DNA of 64,000 nucleotides. Origin: Anthopleura xanthogrammica. Its lineage: Eukaryota > Cnidaria > Anthozoa > Actiniaria > Actiniidae. Below the pieces are notes generated by a model. It did not search any database, was not told the origin of the DNA, and saw only the letters and a program-made list of their open reading frames with translations. Position 1 is the first letter of the stretch. Every line of letters begins with the position of its first letter. The DNA is taken from assembly GCA_964019055.1 (NCBI GenBank), contig OZ025207.1:26693617-26757616 (forward strand), written 5' to 3'. This document shows positions 12,606 to 24,528 of the stretch, piece after piece. A program made the position numbers and the translations under genes.

Positions 12606-12791
12606 TGAGAGAGAAGTTCTCCCTAGCAACTCCTTGTTAAATTTTTTTTTTTTTTTTTGTAAACGTTCTCAATATCATAAGCAATTTATACGCAACCTTT
12701 TAATACGTAAATTTCAATAGCAGTTAAATTGTATATATTTGTATATATGTGGGGAAACCTAATAAAGTATGTATGTACGTATGTATGTATA
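12606..12791 (+). mobile_element. LINE 3' UTR remnant with TGTA-repeat tail
   Basis: A T-run, then a 3' UTR ending AATAAAG and (TATG)n. The same 3' end is at about 47,151-47,314. No coding sequence is left. Confidence 0.5.
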
Positions 12792-12998
12792 GGCGGAATC
12801 ATACAATTTGCCGTCGCCACAAAATACGATTTTGGTGGTCGTCAATCTAAGTCTTTCCATCCATGACATTGTCATGTAAACGCCATGATTGACGTCCACC
12901 AAACATTGCTTCATCGCGACGACGATTCTGCACGTGCTAGTAATAAGCATTGTTAGCGCCAGATAAAAATCCACGTACCCAAGGTGTTTGAGTTGAAG

Positions 12999-13496
12999 CA
13001 TAGTTAATGGAGTGGAATGGTTTGGAAACCTATTGTTCTAGGTTTTTGTTCAACCTTTTCTATTGTTATATGACGTTGACCGTGCACAGAGAAGGAAAAG
13101 TTGCAGCGTTTTTTCATCGTAAATTAGGGAACATAGACGTTTTTTCCTCAAAAATGTTATAAAATAGGAGATATTTCTTAATTAATTCTATATGATAAAA
13201 ATTAATTGTTTACTGAAAAGGGTAATCACCTTTTTGAACGCTTTCTTATCTATCATCTAGTAACTTAACTGTGTCTGCGTGGGATTATTTATCCTCTTCT
13301 TTGTAATCTTAGAATGAAAATTTTACTCCTTCAAAATGTTCGTACATGAAAATAGTACGGAAACTAGTATTTTCAGCCATACTTGCTTTGGTTCATTGTG
13401 CATGGTCAATATCACGTGATGGTACGTTTCAACATCGCTCGCCAAACAAAAACCTAGAACAATAGGTTTCCAAACCATTCCACTCCATTAACTATG
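12999..13496. mobile_element. 498-bp MITE with 43-bp terminal inverted repeats, copy a
   Basis: Ends in CATAGTTAATGGAGTGGAAT and its exact complement; the 43-bp arms match perfectly. Flanked by the 7-bp direct repeat GTTGAAG. The paralogous locus near 60,355 is empty (gagttgaaggcagg). It has no coding capacity and lies downstream of the truncated transporter. Confidence 0.9.
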
Positions 13497-14539
13497 GTTG
13501 AAGGCAGGAGTGACTTACGTTGTGTTTTGATGGTGATTCTTATAATTTGCCAATACAGTTTTCGACTTTCGTTTGACGAAGTCTTATTAATAAAATTAAT
13601 TAAACGTTAGTTTCATTTATTCATATATTCGCCCTTGCTTAAGTCTGCGCCATGTGTAAGGGCTTTTAACGTTGTGACGTTCCTAACCGAATGTCAGAAC
13701 AAACTCAATTATTCCTGACAACAGAATTGTGTTAGACGCATTATCTTCCTTTAATTATTCTTTGCGCGCTAAAATATCACCTTTATAAAAATATCAATAC
13801 ACTTATAAGAACTACGCAAGTAGGTATATGATGCAGTAGCAAACACACAGGTGTTAGTATTTTCTATCGTAGCAAATGACCAAGGCTCTTGACCAATTCT
13901 AACTCTTTTTATCTCCCAATAATAGCTCTGTCGACCTTCTGTCTACTGTCCAAGGATATATTAGATCTGCTGATTGCTTGGGAGTTCATCGACTTCAATG
14001 CCTCTATCCGGTTGTATTATTAGATCGAGCTGTTTAATGGTGTCAGGCATGGCTTTGTTGTTGGTCTCTGGAAGGGTTGTAAACATTATTCCACAGATCA
14101 ACGCATTGGCTGCCATGATACCAAAAGGCATCAATGGATGGACTCTTTGCTGTGGAGGGACCAAATGAAGATCATGCCATGATACCAAAAGGCATCAATG
14201 GAATATGTGAGAACTTCTAAAATAGAGCTCCTTAAGTGCATCCTTAACAATTTTCATATTAAGCAATCCATTCCATGTATGATCATAGATGACAGTTTGA
14301 ATCTCAGTTAGAACGTTTGAAAACGTTCTATAGTGAGCCCCTCGATGAGCTTTTGCTCTTGGGGCAAACTAGAGTACAAGTGTGTCTAAATAAAAAAAAA
14401 CTTCAAAATAAGCCTACCGAGTAGACGATGTATGAAGAACAGGCACAACCGACGCCAGTTGAAGAGAAGAGAAGTCCCATGGCAGTGCTTCTAATGAAAA
14501 CAACGTCATGTTTTGGGGAATTGGTTGTAAGTAGATGAT

Positions 14540-14603
14540 AATGATGATGATGATGATGATGATAATGATGATGATGATGATGATGATAATGATGATGATG
14601 ATA

Positions 14604-14658
<55 letters not shown>

Positions 14659-14690
14659 CAATAATAATAATAATAATAATAATAATGATA
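14540..14690. repeat. GAT/AAT microsatellite, intron 7 of the truncated transporter
   Basis: (GAT)n with GATAAT interruptions, then (AAT)n. The paralogous site in copy 4 (61,998-62,101) is GAT, AGG then AAT. Confidence 0.95.
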
Positions 14691-14851
14691 ATTTAAAAAA
14701 ACAAACTAGAAACCGAAAAAAATATATATATATATGTATATTATATATAGGAAGGCTGTGTTTCGATTTTTCCGTAGTACAATGCTCGATACATAAAAGT
14801 AGAGTGGAATATAAATATTAAGATAAGAAAAACAAAGAGACTACACTTTCA

Positions 14852-15216
14852 TCCCGACAAGCCTATTTCGACATTCTTGACTCTTAAAAACAATAACATT
14901 GACCACTTTATTTCGTGGTATATTCTTTCATCAAGCTCACCCTACAACAGCTCAAGTAAAATATGCAACCTCTGCCTTAAAGAAAAATTCCTAATCATTT
15001 GCCGACCTGAATTGTCATCACTTAACAAACGTAATGAACTTGTGTCTTCATGCCGCCACAGAAATAAAGCGTTGCTACGTAACAGCTGAACATTTAAATT
15101 TACCGCCGCATTAATTATGTAAATTTTATAGTATATAAAGGATGGTTATGGGTATTCTTGTCATTAAAATCCCCTGAGGAGTGAGTTAATCACGAAACAG
15201 GCTTGTCGGGATGAAA
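14852..15216 (+). mobile_element. Penelope-like element 3' fragment with hammerhead ribozyme
   Basis: The ORF 14877-15089 encodes the end of a Penelope-type GIY-YIG endonuclease domain: ISWYIL, SSKICNLCLKEKFLI, then NKRNELVSSCRH, the Cys/His pattern at the C-terminus of these proteins. A hammerhead motif follows at 15,169-15,212. A 20-bp inverted copy of the ribozyme 3' part occurs at 14,852-14,871. The rest of the element is lost. Confidence 0.7.
15169..15212 (+). ncRNA. Type I hammerhead ribozyme motif
   Basis: Stem I ATCCC/GGGAT (15,169-173 with 15,208-212), core CTGAGGA (15,174-180), stem II GTGA/TCAC with loop GTTAA, GAAA box at 15,194-197, a very short stem III (AC/GT, loop AGGCTT), cleavage after GTC at 15,207. 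All conserved core positions are present. Short stem III is usual for hammerheads of Penelope-like elements. Confidence 0.7.
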
Positions 15217-15265
15217 AAATATATATATATATAAGCAATACTTAGAAACTATAGAATTTAGAACC

Positions 15266-15340
15266 GCCACCCAGTTAGCTCAGTTGGTAAGAGCGTCGGT
15301 CTGTTCTGCGAGAGGTCGTGGTTCGAGTCCCGGCCGGACA

Positions 15341-15390
<50 letters not shown>

Positions 15391-15399
15391 CACATCTAT

Positions 15400-15431
<32 letters not shown>

Positions 15432-15716
15432 AGACTTTAAACCGTAGGCCCTGTCTCCCAACCCTTCCTTAACCTGTAAATGGGGGACATTAAAGAACCT
15501 GTTGAATTATTCGTGTCTCCCGGTTCAACAGCCTATCCCAATTTGGAGGCATAACACTAATTACTAACAATTCACTCATGATTGTAAGCTGCACGGCTGC
15601 TAATAGCGCCTTAATATGCAGCCCGTAAAGTTACACTGACCCACTGGTCACAATTGTAAAGCGCATTGAGACGATGTGAAATGCGCTATATAAGAACTTC
15701 CCATTATTATTATTAA
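15266..15716 (+). mobile_element. tRNA-derived SINE with ATT-repeat tail
   Basis: A tRNA-like head has an A box (TAGCTCAGTTGGTAAGAG, 15,276-15,293) and a perfect B box (GGTTCGAGTCC, 15,320-15,330). A body of about 300 bp follows, then a tail ending GCGCTATATAAGAACTTCCC and an ATT repeat, a 3' end widespread in SINEs mobilised by L2-type LINEs. Plus strand, in intron 7 of the truncated transporter. Confidence 0.75.
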
Positions 15717-15933
15717 TTTTAAAAAAAGGAAAAAATATATATAAAAACAAAAACTTATGTCACTTAAAAAAAATACAATACGAAGAAGAAGAAAAAAAGA
15801 AAAAAGAAAAAACTGAAAACTAGCTAAAAATTTATACATATGCCATACTGTTTCAATATCAATGTCAATGTTTTCAATGTCACATTGTACTCCTTTTAAT
15901 TTTCTTGATCCTCGTAGACACACGTACCAGAGC

Positions 15934-15978
<45 letters not shown>

Positions 15979-16043
15979 CTTTATCATCATTCATAGCTTA
16001 CCTATGAGCGCTCAACTCTCACCAATGCGAGCCAGGTTGGTCT

Positions 16044-16271
16044 ATCTCATGAAGAGAGTATCAAGTAAGAAGGCACATCTCCGTGCCCTATGATAAATAT
16101 TTGAAACTCTATTTTTAGCTCCGTACGCAGACTGAAATATTTTTATCATGCGATTCCTGATTCAGTCAAGGCTGCGCGCGCAGCAAAAAAAAATTTTTTC
16201 CAATAATTTTCATGGGGATACACCTATGTATAGGAGATGTACTTTCTTACTTGATACTCTCTTGATCTCAT
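16044..16271. repeat. Short TIR element
   Basis: GAGAGTATCAAGTAAGAA at 16,054-16,071 is perfectly complementary to 16,244-16,261. Paralogue near 63,655-63,860. Confidence 0.6.
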
Positions 16272-17391
16272 ACAATTAAAACAGAACAACTCAGTCGTGA
16301 AAGAAAAACAGCGCTTAACTTGGATGCTCTACTACAAAATCGTTTACCTTACAACTGTTGGAAAAAGCTCTGAAGAATGAACATAAACACCATTGAAAGC
16401 AACAGTGATAAACAACTTCCCCAAAGCAATGGCCGACAAGATTTTGCCAGCAAGGAAACCTGTGGGGGAAAAAGGATTCCATGTTAAGATGATAATGATG
16501 ATGAGGATATGGAGGAGCATGATGAGAATGATAAGAATGATAATAATTTATATATCTATTGCTACATATATACCTTGGCTTCCATCGTCATAATAAGACA
16601 AAAGCGCAGCAACCAAGATGAAAACACCAGCCATCCACAGATTAAAAATGATTGTCTTCTTACGCCCAAACCTAAAAACATCAAACAAAGAAAGTAATAT
16701 TTTAAAGTAATAAATAATTTTGTTTGATCATGCTTTAAGAATTATTAAAATGAACAAGATATTTGAGTCCTTGTGATACCAACATTGCAACGATCTAGAG
16801 TTGGGGGTCCCATCTCTGCCCAAAAAAATATGGCGTCATTCAAATCATAAAACTAGATATTCCAGCTTCTGATCATACAAGACAGAGAATTCAAAACCAT
16901 ATCTGGCTTCCTCGGAAACCTGCTAAATATCTCCCTGTTCATTGAAGAAGAAAAATCATTGGGCTGGGCTAGGCTGGGCAGGGCTGGGTCATACTGTACT
17001 TACCTAATTAATGCAGGTATTCCCACTACAATCGCCATTTCTTCACACACAGCTGTCAGAGAGAAGTTCAAGTACATGTTACCGCCAATAGTTGGTGTGC
17101 TCAGCATGATGCCGTAGTACACTAACGCGTTAACGAACCTTAAATTTGGGGAAAAAATCATGTTATATTATTTATCAAAAAGCATTACCGATGTGTAAAG
17201 AAGCTTCGTTTGCTGTCGATCTGAACTTGTAAGAATCACCATATTAGGAATTCCTCCAAATTCCTAAATATGAAATGCTTTGATCTTATACTGACAAAAT
17301 AATATTTCTAAGGGAATCAGGGGTGGTGTGGCGGTTGTGTGCTTGCTTTTTTTCTCTTGGAGGTGACGCCGGGGAAAAGTGTGAATGAGTG

Positions 17392-18134
17392 CCAATCTCG
17401 TTCCCAGAGCCCTTATTTCTTACTGCGCATGCTCGACGAAATAATTAGGCCCTGGGAAAAGTCCAATATAAAAAGGAAGAAATATTATTATTAAGAGACC
17501 TGAACTATAAATTTTACTAGCAAATAAACGTGATCGCTCGAAAAAATTTCATTAGAAAACACGCATTTGTCGTAGTTGTTACAATTCAGTTTAATACAAT
17601 TTTTAACGCTCAACCCATCCTCGGATCCCTTTTTCTCTTACTTGGTCTAACATTAGTAAATTTAAGGGGGAGACGACAAGGACAGTACATATTCCTTCTA
17701 GTATTAGCTTAAGCTATTTAGGAGTGAACTAAGAACTAAGAATATTACATTGGTAGACTCGGAAAATGTAATCGTACACGATCGCGAGTGGAAAGCACTG
17801 ATACACTTACAATTTGCCGTATCCCCGTCGTATCCAGTTGGCAACACAACTAAAGTATCATTTTTAGCCTACCTATAATAATAATGGCTTTGGTATTGTT
17901 TCTATCTGAGCTTAACTTATCATCAAAGCCCATTTAATTGAGAGCAACGGCACGATAGCGCCCTCAACAGTCGGCCATTTTGTTTTTATCAGTTGTTCGT
18001 GTTAAGTTCCGGTTTTCATAATGCGCATGTCAGAGACAACCAGATTCTGGCTCTTCCGGTTTTGAGTTTTCAAGAGCCTATTTGTTTCGTCGAGCATCCG
18101 CAGTAAGAAATAAGGGCTCTAGGAACGAGATTGG
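17392..18134. mobile_element. 743-bp TIR element
   Basis: 53-bp inverted repeats starting CCAATCTCGTTCCCAGAGCC at the left and the near-complement at the right, with about three mismatches. No transposase. It lies upstream of exon 5 of the headless transporter. Confidence 0.7.
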
Positions 18135-18944
18135 GTAAAGACTGAAATAAATCTCCTAATGCGTGGAATATTCCTTGGGGGCAGGAGGGAGGGGGCGTAT
18201 CTATTGTATTCAAATAACATTCCTAGAGAGACATCGCTACCAGTGTGACGTCACGTAGCAACATAGAGAGGGTTTTGAGTCGCTTGCTTAGTTTAGCGCG
18301 GAGACGCCATTGTGCGAAGTAAAAAGGAAGGTTAAATAGTGGTTTAAAGATCAATTGTGGTCTACTTATCGTGAGTGTGGGCTTTTGTTTTATTCTTTTA
18401 TCAGTCAAGTGCAACTAAACTTGGATTAAGTTTTTTTATCTCGATATATAATCGTTTAACTTTCACGGGAAGGTTACGGAATCCGCCATCTTTTGTTCAG
18501 GAGTAGTAAAACTGTTCTTGTAGGAATCGTTTTTTTGTCCTGAAAAAAACAATCAATCACTTCGAAAATAGGAGCTTGTATTCAGCGATAATAGAACTTG
18601 TAATCTAATCTATATTTGTTGGAGTTCAAACGCTCATTCTTCTCATCAATCCTTTTTTGTGTTCTGTTGGGATTCACTCAACTTACACAGTGTGATTTGC
18701 AACTACTATTCCAGTGTTGAACTGAATATTGTATCTGTATTTTTTGTGTGATTTGAGACTTTGAACCTGTGAAGTCTTTGATTGTCATCTGTGTTGTCCC
18801 GATTAAAGTTAATATTTTTGCGCTTTTTCACAAAATTATTGCTTTGTTGTTTAAAGTTCAGTATTTATTCACTCCTTTTGTCTAATAGTTGATATAAACT
18901 TATTGCTATAATATTGAATTGTTCTACTGCTCTGTTGCATGTTT

Positions 18945-19185
18945 AATGTTAAAATATTGTTGCAATAGTTGAAATATTGTTGCATGAATATTGAAGTATT
19001 ATTGCATGTTTAAAAAAACCTTGTTGCATTAATTGAAATATTGTTGCATGTTTAAAAAAACCTTGTTGCATGAATTGAAATATTGTTGCATGTTTTAAAA
19101 AAACCTTGTTACATGAATTGAAATATTATTGTATGTTTAAAAAAACCTTGTTGCATTAATTGAAATATTGTTGCATGTTTAAAGC
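18945..19185 (+). repeat. Tandem repeat upstream of the P-like transposase
   Basis: Four to five units of about 50 bp around gaaatattgttgcatgttta. It lies in the leader or left subterminal part of the P-like element. Confidence 0.8.
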
Positions 19186-19324
19186 TGAAGTTACCTTACC
19201 TAAAGAAAATAAATCATTTCACTTAGTTAAAAAAATGTGAGAAGTGGTTTTTTCAGTCTTCATTTTTTTCTTCGTTTAAACACATTGTGGGAGCCTTTAA
19301 TATTTTGACCTTGAAAGCCAGAAC

Positions 19325-20065
19325 ATGAAGAATAAAGACATATTCTCTTATACTTGTTGGCTTGTTTTACTTTTAGTCTATGACGTATACTTTGATTTTG
19401 TAAGTACCCTGTTTCTACCTTCTCATTATCAAACCGTTCAATATACTATGTCAGTATTACGGTGTCACATGTTATTTGCAAAGGCTTATCCTTTCTTTCC
19501 TGGGATTCATGCTCTTCCAAAAGCTCTTAAATTGGAAGATCAATACTTAGCCAAGTGCAAAATTCTAACAGTATCAAGTGAAAAGGGAAAGAAAAATCCT
19601 AATTCTGGATTAAATGTATTGCAAAGTATTTTTTGCATTACTGTTCTTTTGCTTCTAAAGTTTTTGAAGATCAAAAATAGTATCTGTGGTTACAAGAAAA
19701 TCAACAACCCATTTTTCAATGAACCACTATCTCAGCTGGCCAATCCTTTTTTCTGTTTAATTTTTCTTGCATTCTCCTGGGAATTTTTTACACAAGACAA
19801 CTATTTAAGACTGTGTATTACATTTTACCAGCACCTTAATGATGTGCTTGAATTGTTGTTGTTCCCATGTGTTTGTATTATGTACTTAGTGTTGACTGTT
19901 ACTAGATCCAATGTATGGTGTTATTTTAAATACCAAATCACATCAAAGCTTTTCCTTGTATTTGCACATTTGGGGAAAGAAGTCAAAGGTGCTTCATACT
20001 TGTCTAATGATTTTTTCACTATGCTTTTTCTATATTTGCATACTCAACCAACTTTTAGAGAATGA
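19325..20065 (+). other. 246-codon AT-rich ORF upstream of the P-like transposase, doubtful
   Basis: Open for 741 bp but made almost wholly of Phe, Leu, Tyr and Cys codons, as expected from T-rich DNA. No motif is recognised. It lies where a 5' leader or first intron of the P-like element would be, just before a possible acceptor near 20,269. Probably not translated, though a membrane protein cannot be ruled out. Confidence 0.25.
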
Positions 20066-20279
20066 AACAATTTATATTTCCCCTTGTTATTATTCCACTC
20101 CAATATACTTAATACTTGCTATAATAATTACTATTGTTTCTATCTCTCCACATTCAATTCTTATGCTTACTTTCACTGTGTTATCTTTGATGTTGGGAGA
20201 TACATTTTCAAGTAATACCCATCACACTTCTGAGGGGAATATATTTTGGACTTCTCTCTATCTTTGACAGGGATTATTA

Positions 20280-21593
20280 ATGGCATACTCTAGCATGCAG
20301 AATATTGAGCTGCACCACCCAGGGTTTTTTATGGGGAAATTTTTAGCATCAACCCACATCAGTGTTATAGATACATCAGGAAGATTTCGGATGTTCCAAT
20401 TTGCTCCATATGCTACAGTTTCTGATTTAAGATTACAAATAAATAAAAAATGCAAGACAATGCAAAATAACTACTGGTTGTCTTGTAGTGGTAAACCCTT
20501 ACGAGACCATATACGCCTTGATGCTATTTCTGGAATCGTAATTATGAATGACAGACTTCCTGGGGGTATGCTGTGTTGCATAAAAAATTGTAATAATCAT
20601 GCAGGTACAAGAAAATGTGACAGTATGATAGGAGTTTATGAATTGAAATGTAGTTCATCTTTATTATCATCTGGAAACATAGACTTTTTAAAGGAACTGA
20701 AGGTTTGTGACAAACATTATAGTAGCTTATCTAGTCGTGGTCATAAACGAGCTAAAGGCAAAGGTGCCTCCAAATCCAGAAGTTATGCACAGCTTGGAAT
20801 TTTGAAATCCACACCAACTGTCGTACAGTGTTCACAATGCTCTCAAGATATTGTTTTGTCAAGCACTTCCACCTGCAACAAACATAAAATCTTTGTTTTT
20901 GAAAAACTGTTTTCAGTGGCATGTAACTTTCTAGATGAAATTAATGACAGTGGCAAAACTGCACTCAATGCTGATCTGTACTGCACAAAAGAACCACTCC
21001 CTAAAACCTCTGGTTTCATTTGCACAGGTTGTCATTCCTTCTTTTTAAAAGCCTCGAGAATCGAACAAGACTATCTTAACTTGAAAAGTAATTTTGATGC
21101 CACATGTAAAAATGACATCACATCTCCAGCAGAGCCACAAACAGAGGTTAAAAAAGAAGTCACAACACCACTTTCTAAATGTGAAGCTTCAGGAAATGGA
21201 ATTTTCACATCTGCTGTAATGGACTTCATTGACAAACATAACAACTCAGCTGTCAACCTTTTACATGGATCAGAGGCTACAGATTTACATACAGTTAGTA
21301 CCAAGAGCACCATATCTGTATATTCCCTGTTTCAAGATATCCTTTCTGATATCTTCCCATGGACACTATCATTTACATATCCTGAACCATCAATGACGAC
21401 TTCTATAAAAGTGTCCCTTACTCAGCCACTGATATCAGATGGCCTTGAAATTCAACAGTGGAAAGAAATTATGTTTTTATTACCAAATGAAATTAATCTA
21501 CATGTACACTTGTTGGAAGAAAACTTTTGCCCTTTTAGCTTGAAAATTCTGGGACACCAAATTGACCAGGGAAAATTCCCTCTAGCTTTTTAG
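20280..21593 (+). CDS. First ORF of the P-like element: ubiquitin-like domain plus zinc-binding motifs
   Basis: 437 residues. Residues about 26-96 look like a ubiquitin-like fold: ATVSDLRLQI in the position of the ubiquitin helix, a CSGKPLRDH turn resembling the GKQLED loop, and DRLPGG before Met97 in the position of the ubiquitin RLRGG tail. Next comes a possible zinc module, C100-x3-C104-x38-C143-x2-H146, whose spacing fits a THAP-type C2CH finger, though the usual Trp and Pro landmarks are not obvious. CxxC pairs at 183/186 and 247/250 follow. The start follows a plausible acceptor (tctttgacag at about 20,260-20,269). The ORF stops at 21,593 and the transposase frame resumes near 21,650. 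The Ubl call rests on pattern only. Confidence 0.6.
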   Translation: MAYSSMQNIELHHPGFFMGKFLASTHISVIDTSGRFRMFQFAPYATVSDLRLQINKKCKTMQNNYWLSCSGKPLRDHIRLDAISGIVIMNDRLPGGMLCCIKNCNNHAGTRKCDSMIGVYELKCSSSLLSSGNIDFLKELKVCDKHYSSLSSRGHKRAKGKGASKSRSYAQLGILKSTPTVVQCSQCSQDIVLSSTSTCNKHKIFVFEKLFSVACNFLDEINDSGKTALNADLYCTKEPLPKTSGFICTGCHSFFLKASRIEQDYLNLKSNFDATCKNDITSPAEPQTEVKKEVTTPLSKCEASGNGIFTSAVMDFIDKHNNSAVNLLHGSEATDLHTVSTKSTISVYSLFQDILSDIFPWTLSFTYPEPSMTTSIKVSLTQPLISDGLEIQQWKEIMFLLPNEINLHVHLLEENFCPFSLKILGHQIDQGKFPLAF

Positions 21594-21865
21594 TCCTGAT
21601 CTAATTTTTTCTTTTTTGTCAACTATTCTTGACATAATTAACGGATTACCTGTTTGTCCAGGTATCTGTGACCCTAACTTGGTTGAAGCAGCTGAAGAAC
21701 AACACCGTAAGTCAACATATTCTATTGATACAAGAGGAATAATTAAAGATGGCAAGGTTTTTCCAAAGTGCATAAGAAACAAAGACTGTTCAGTCTTACT
21801 GCCACACGAATCTAAAACTAGATGCCCCAGCTGTCAAAATCTGCTAAGATCATGCTTACGATTTA

Positions 21866-22509
21866 GCAAATCAAAGTCATTGCCTGTACAGATCTACAAT
21901 GCTCTAATTCGCCCCCATTTTGATTATTGTAGTACTGTATGGGATGGGTTATGTGGCCAATTATGCGACAAACTACAAAAGCTGCAAAATCGTACGGCTA
22001 GGGTTATCATGAAAGCTAGTTACGAAGTTCGATCCTGTACGCTTCTTGATTCTTTAGGCTGGGACAAACTCTCAGTGAGACGCAAGAAACAAAAAGCGTT
22101 GGTAATGTTTAAGTGCTTAAATGGTCAAGCTCCACAGTACTTATGTAATATCTTTGACCATTATAGCACAAGTTATGACCTTAGAGATCTAGATATGAAA
22201 CTTGCTATACCCAAGCCTCGCACCGATTATCTAAAGCGCAGCTTCAGCTATAGTGGAGCTATCTTATGGAACGACTTACCACAAAGCGCAAAGAAATCGA
22301 AATCCATAAAGCATTTTAAAAACGAGCTTGACAAAATCTTTATGGAATAATGGCATTGAATTTCCACACGGCAATCTTGTAAAACAGTAGACAAATTTGA
22401 TTTTACATATATATGTATCACTTTATATATTATTATTTTATTATTGTACATATATTTTACTGATGATTTACCGTGTTTAAATAAACTATGTATGTATGTA
22501 TGTATGTAT
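21866..22509 (+). mobile_element. 5'-truncated CR1/L2-like LINE 3' end inside the P-like transposase
   Basis: From about 21,866 the frame changes from transposase to the C-terminal end of a LINE reverse transcriptase: IYNALIRPHFDYCSTVWDGL, then a thumb-like region with LGWDKLSVRRKKQKALVMFK, to a stop at 22,350. A 3' UTR with AATAAA and a (TGTA)n tail ends near 22,509, after which the transposase frame resumes with LPERIESRTASD. The insertion happens to stay in frame on its left side. Confidence 0.75.
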
Positions 22510-24528
22510 TGCCTGAAAGAATTGAGTCTAGAACTGCCTCTGACTCTCATACAAAACTTTGTTCACTAACATACAATGAACTTCTTGAAAGGGCAAAAAA
22601 CCTTCATAAATCAGTTGCCCAAAGTCAAAGGCAGGCAAAACATTTTTTCAACTTGTACATGTATCAAAAGGAAAAACAAAAAGATATAGTAGCTCCTAAG
22701 AATTACAACCCTTCTTCATCTGATCTTGCACAGTTGGCAGACATTGCAGTTAAGGAGGAGTGGCTTTCAGAAAATTCAGTTTTATATACTCTCCTGATGG
22801 ATACTGTGAAGTCTTTGAAGATGCAGGAAGAACAATATGAGAGAACAAAAAATAAACAAAAACCACACCCAAAAGGAATGCGTTTCAATCCTCTTGTCAT
22901 TAAATGGAGTTGCAAGATTGCCAATAAATGGTGGTTATGAAGCAGTAAGAAGCATTTTACCCATCTCAAAAGAGAACTTACAAACCATGTTGCAAGAAAT
23001 GAAAAGAAGGGGCTGCAAAGGTATTGGGGGTATACATTGGGATGAAATGACAATAAAAGAGGGGATTGTGTTGTGCAAGCGTACAGGAGAGCTAGTTGGG
23101 TTTGAGGATGATGTCATAGGTAATAATCTACACATGAATATAGAAGACTTATGTGATAACATTGATGATGTGATAACAGCAGATGATAATGATGATGGAA
23201 GCTGTGATGAGAGTTCTACTGGTAATTCAAGTGACCTAGATTCTTCAGCTGATTCAGAAGGAAGTGATGCTGCAAGTTATACACAAAGTATTCAATCTAA
23301 GAAATCAAAACTAATTTGTCAGTTCTTTTTCTCCTCTATTGAGGGTGACTTTACATGGCCAGTAGCATCATTTCCATTACACAGGATCAACCACAAGGTC
23401 CTCTCTTCAATGGTTTGGAAAGTCTGTGAATCATTAGGAAGTCTTTATATTGATGAAAACAACAAAATTCAAGTTATGTATCGTGTGTCTGATGGTTCAA
23501 CGTATTCTCATGCTTTTTTCTGTAGAGCTTGAGCACAGAACTGGGTAACTTTCAATCCCTTCAACGACAACAAGCCAATATGGTGGTTATCTGACTTTCC
23601 ACACATGATAAAGAAATTAAGAAATTGTATTGTAAACCCTGAGGAAAAACTAGAGGTTAGAGGTCAAAAAATCCATTTAGAACACCTAATTGGAGTGGTT
23701 GAAAGAAAATTAACTAAATTAAGTTGGAAGCACATCAAATTGACACCAAGAACCAAAATGAGTGTGAAAAGGGCTGTAACAGTTTGTTCTCTTGATGTAG
23801 CTTTGGATGTCCTGAAGGGTTTCTCTCCTGTAGAAGAAACTGTTGCTACACGAAAGTATCTCATAAATTGTTACCAACTTTTTAAGCTATTCAATAGCAA
23901 CACAGGAGTAGATCCAGCTTACTACAGACAATTACTCACTATAATGACCTGGTTTGACAAATGGTACTCTGAGACCAAAAATGAAATTAAGGAAAAAGGA
24001 AGAGAAGTTGGTGGTTTAAAGGAACACTGGAAGAAGTTTATCCCTAGAATAACATACAAAGACCTTAAGAGAACAATCAGAGCTTTCCTCGGAGTTGTAC
24101 AATATGTACAACTTCATCACCCACATGTCCATATTATACCTAAAACTATGTGCCAGGATGATGTGGAAAACTATTTCTCACTTCAGAGGGCCAGTGTTCC
24201 TGGAGGTATCTATTCCACTAACTAAACAAAAAAACAAAGAGTGAACAATCATTTTCAGAAAAAGATGGCTGGGAGTCATGCCACCATCACTTGTCTTGTG
24301 CAAATCACCATCACCTTCTTGCTTTTGCATGTTCTCTTGATTATTACCTACGAATAAATTTCTTCAAAGACAACTGGACACCAAATGTACTTCAACAAGC
24401 AATAAATACACTGAAAACAGACAAAGCACTATGTTTTTACTGGAAGACCCTACTAGAGAAAATTAATTTGTCAGACAAACTAATTGGAGTGTCATGTGAT
24501 GTAATGTCAGGATTTGTAAGAACGTTTG

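Larger units (their letters stand above)
13961..17138 (-). pseudogene. SLC22-type transporter, 5'-truncated copy (exons 5-9)
   Basis: Exons equivalent to 5-9 of the intact copy are all present and open: 17138-17004, 16671-16574, 16459-16348, 14490-14418, 14149-13961 (stop at 13961). They encode the C-terminal half, with GRKKT, the signature SSELFPTVVR and the last helix followed by LPET. No sequence matching exons 1-4 occurs between 17,139 and the next gene's stop at 31,804; that space holds a TIR element, a P-like transposon, an unknown ORF and a large inverted repeat. The copy therefore looks headless. It could be expressed only by splicing from a distant upstream exon set, such as that ending at 36,303. 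The coding frame is not decayed, so loss was recent, or the exons are still used. Intron 7 (14,491-16,347) carries a Penelope-like remnant, a SINE and microsatellites. Confidence 0.7.

Noticed and set aside
12759..13001. 80-codon minus-strand ORF resembling one at 46.45-46.72 kb
   Set aside because: The similarity is DNA-level repeat homology that includes an inverted motif (tggtggacgtcaatc); no sign of protein constraint.
13974..14168. Plus-strand ORF of about 64 codons at each exon 9
   Set aside because: Shadow of the exon 9 coding strand, present wherever exon 9 is.
15300..15340. Functional tRNA gene
   Set aside because: A and B boxes are good, but the sequence lacks a proper acceptor stem and continues into a SINE body and tail.
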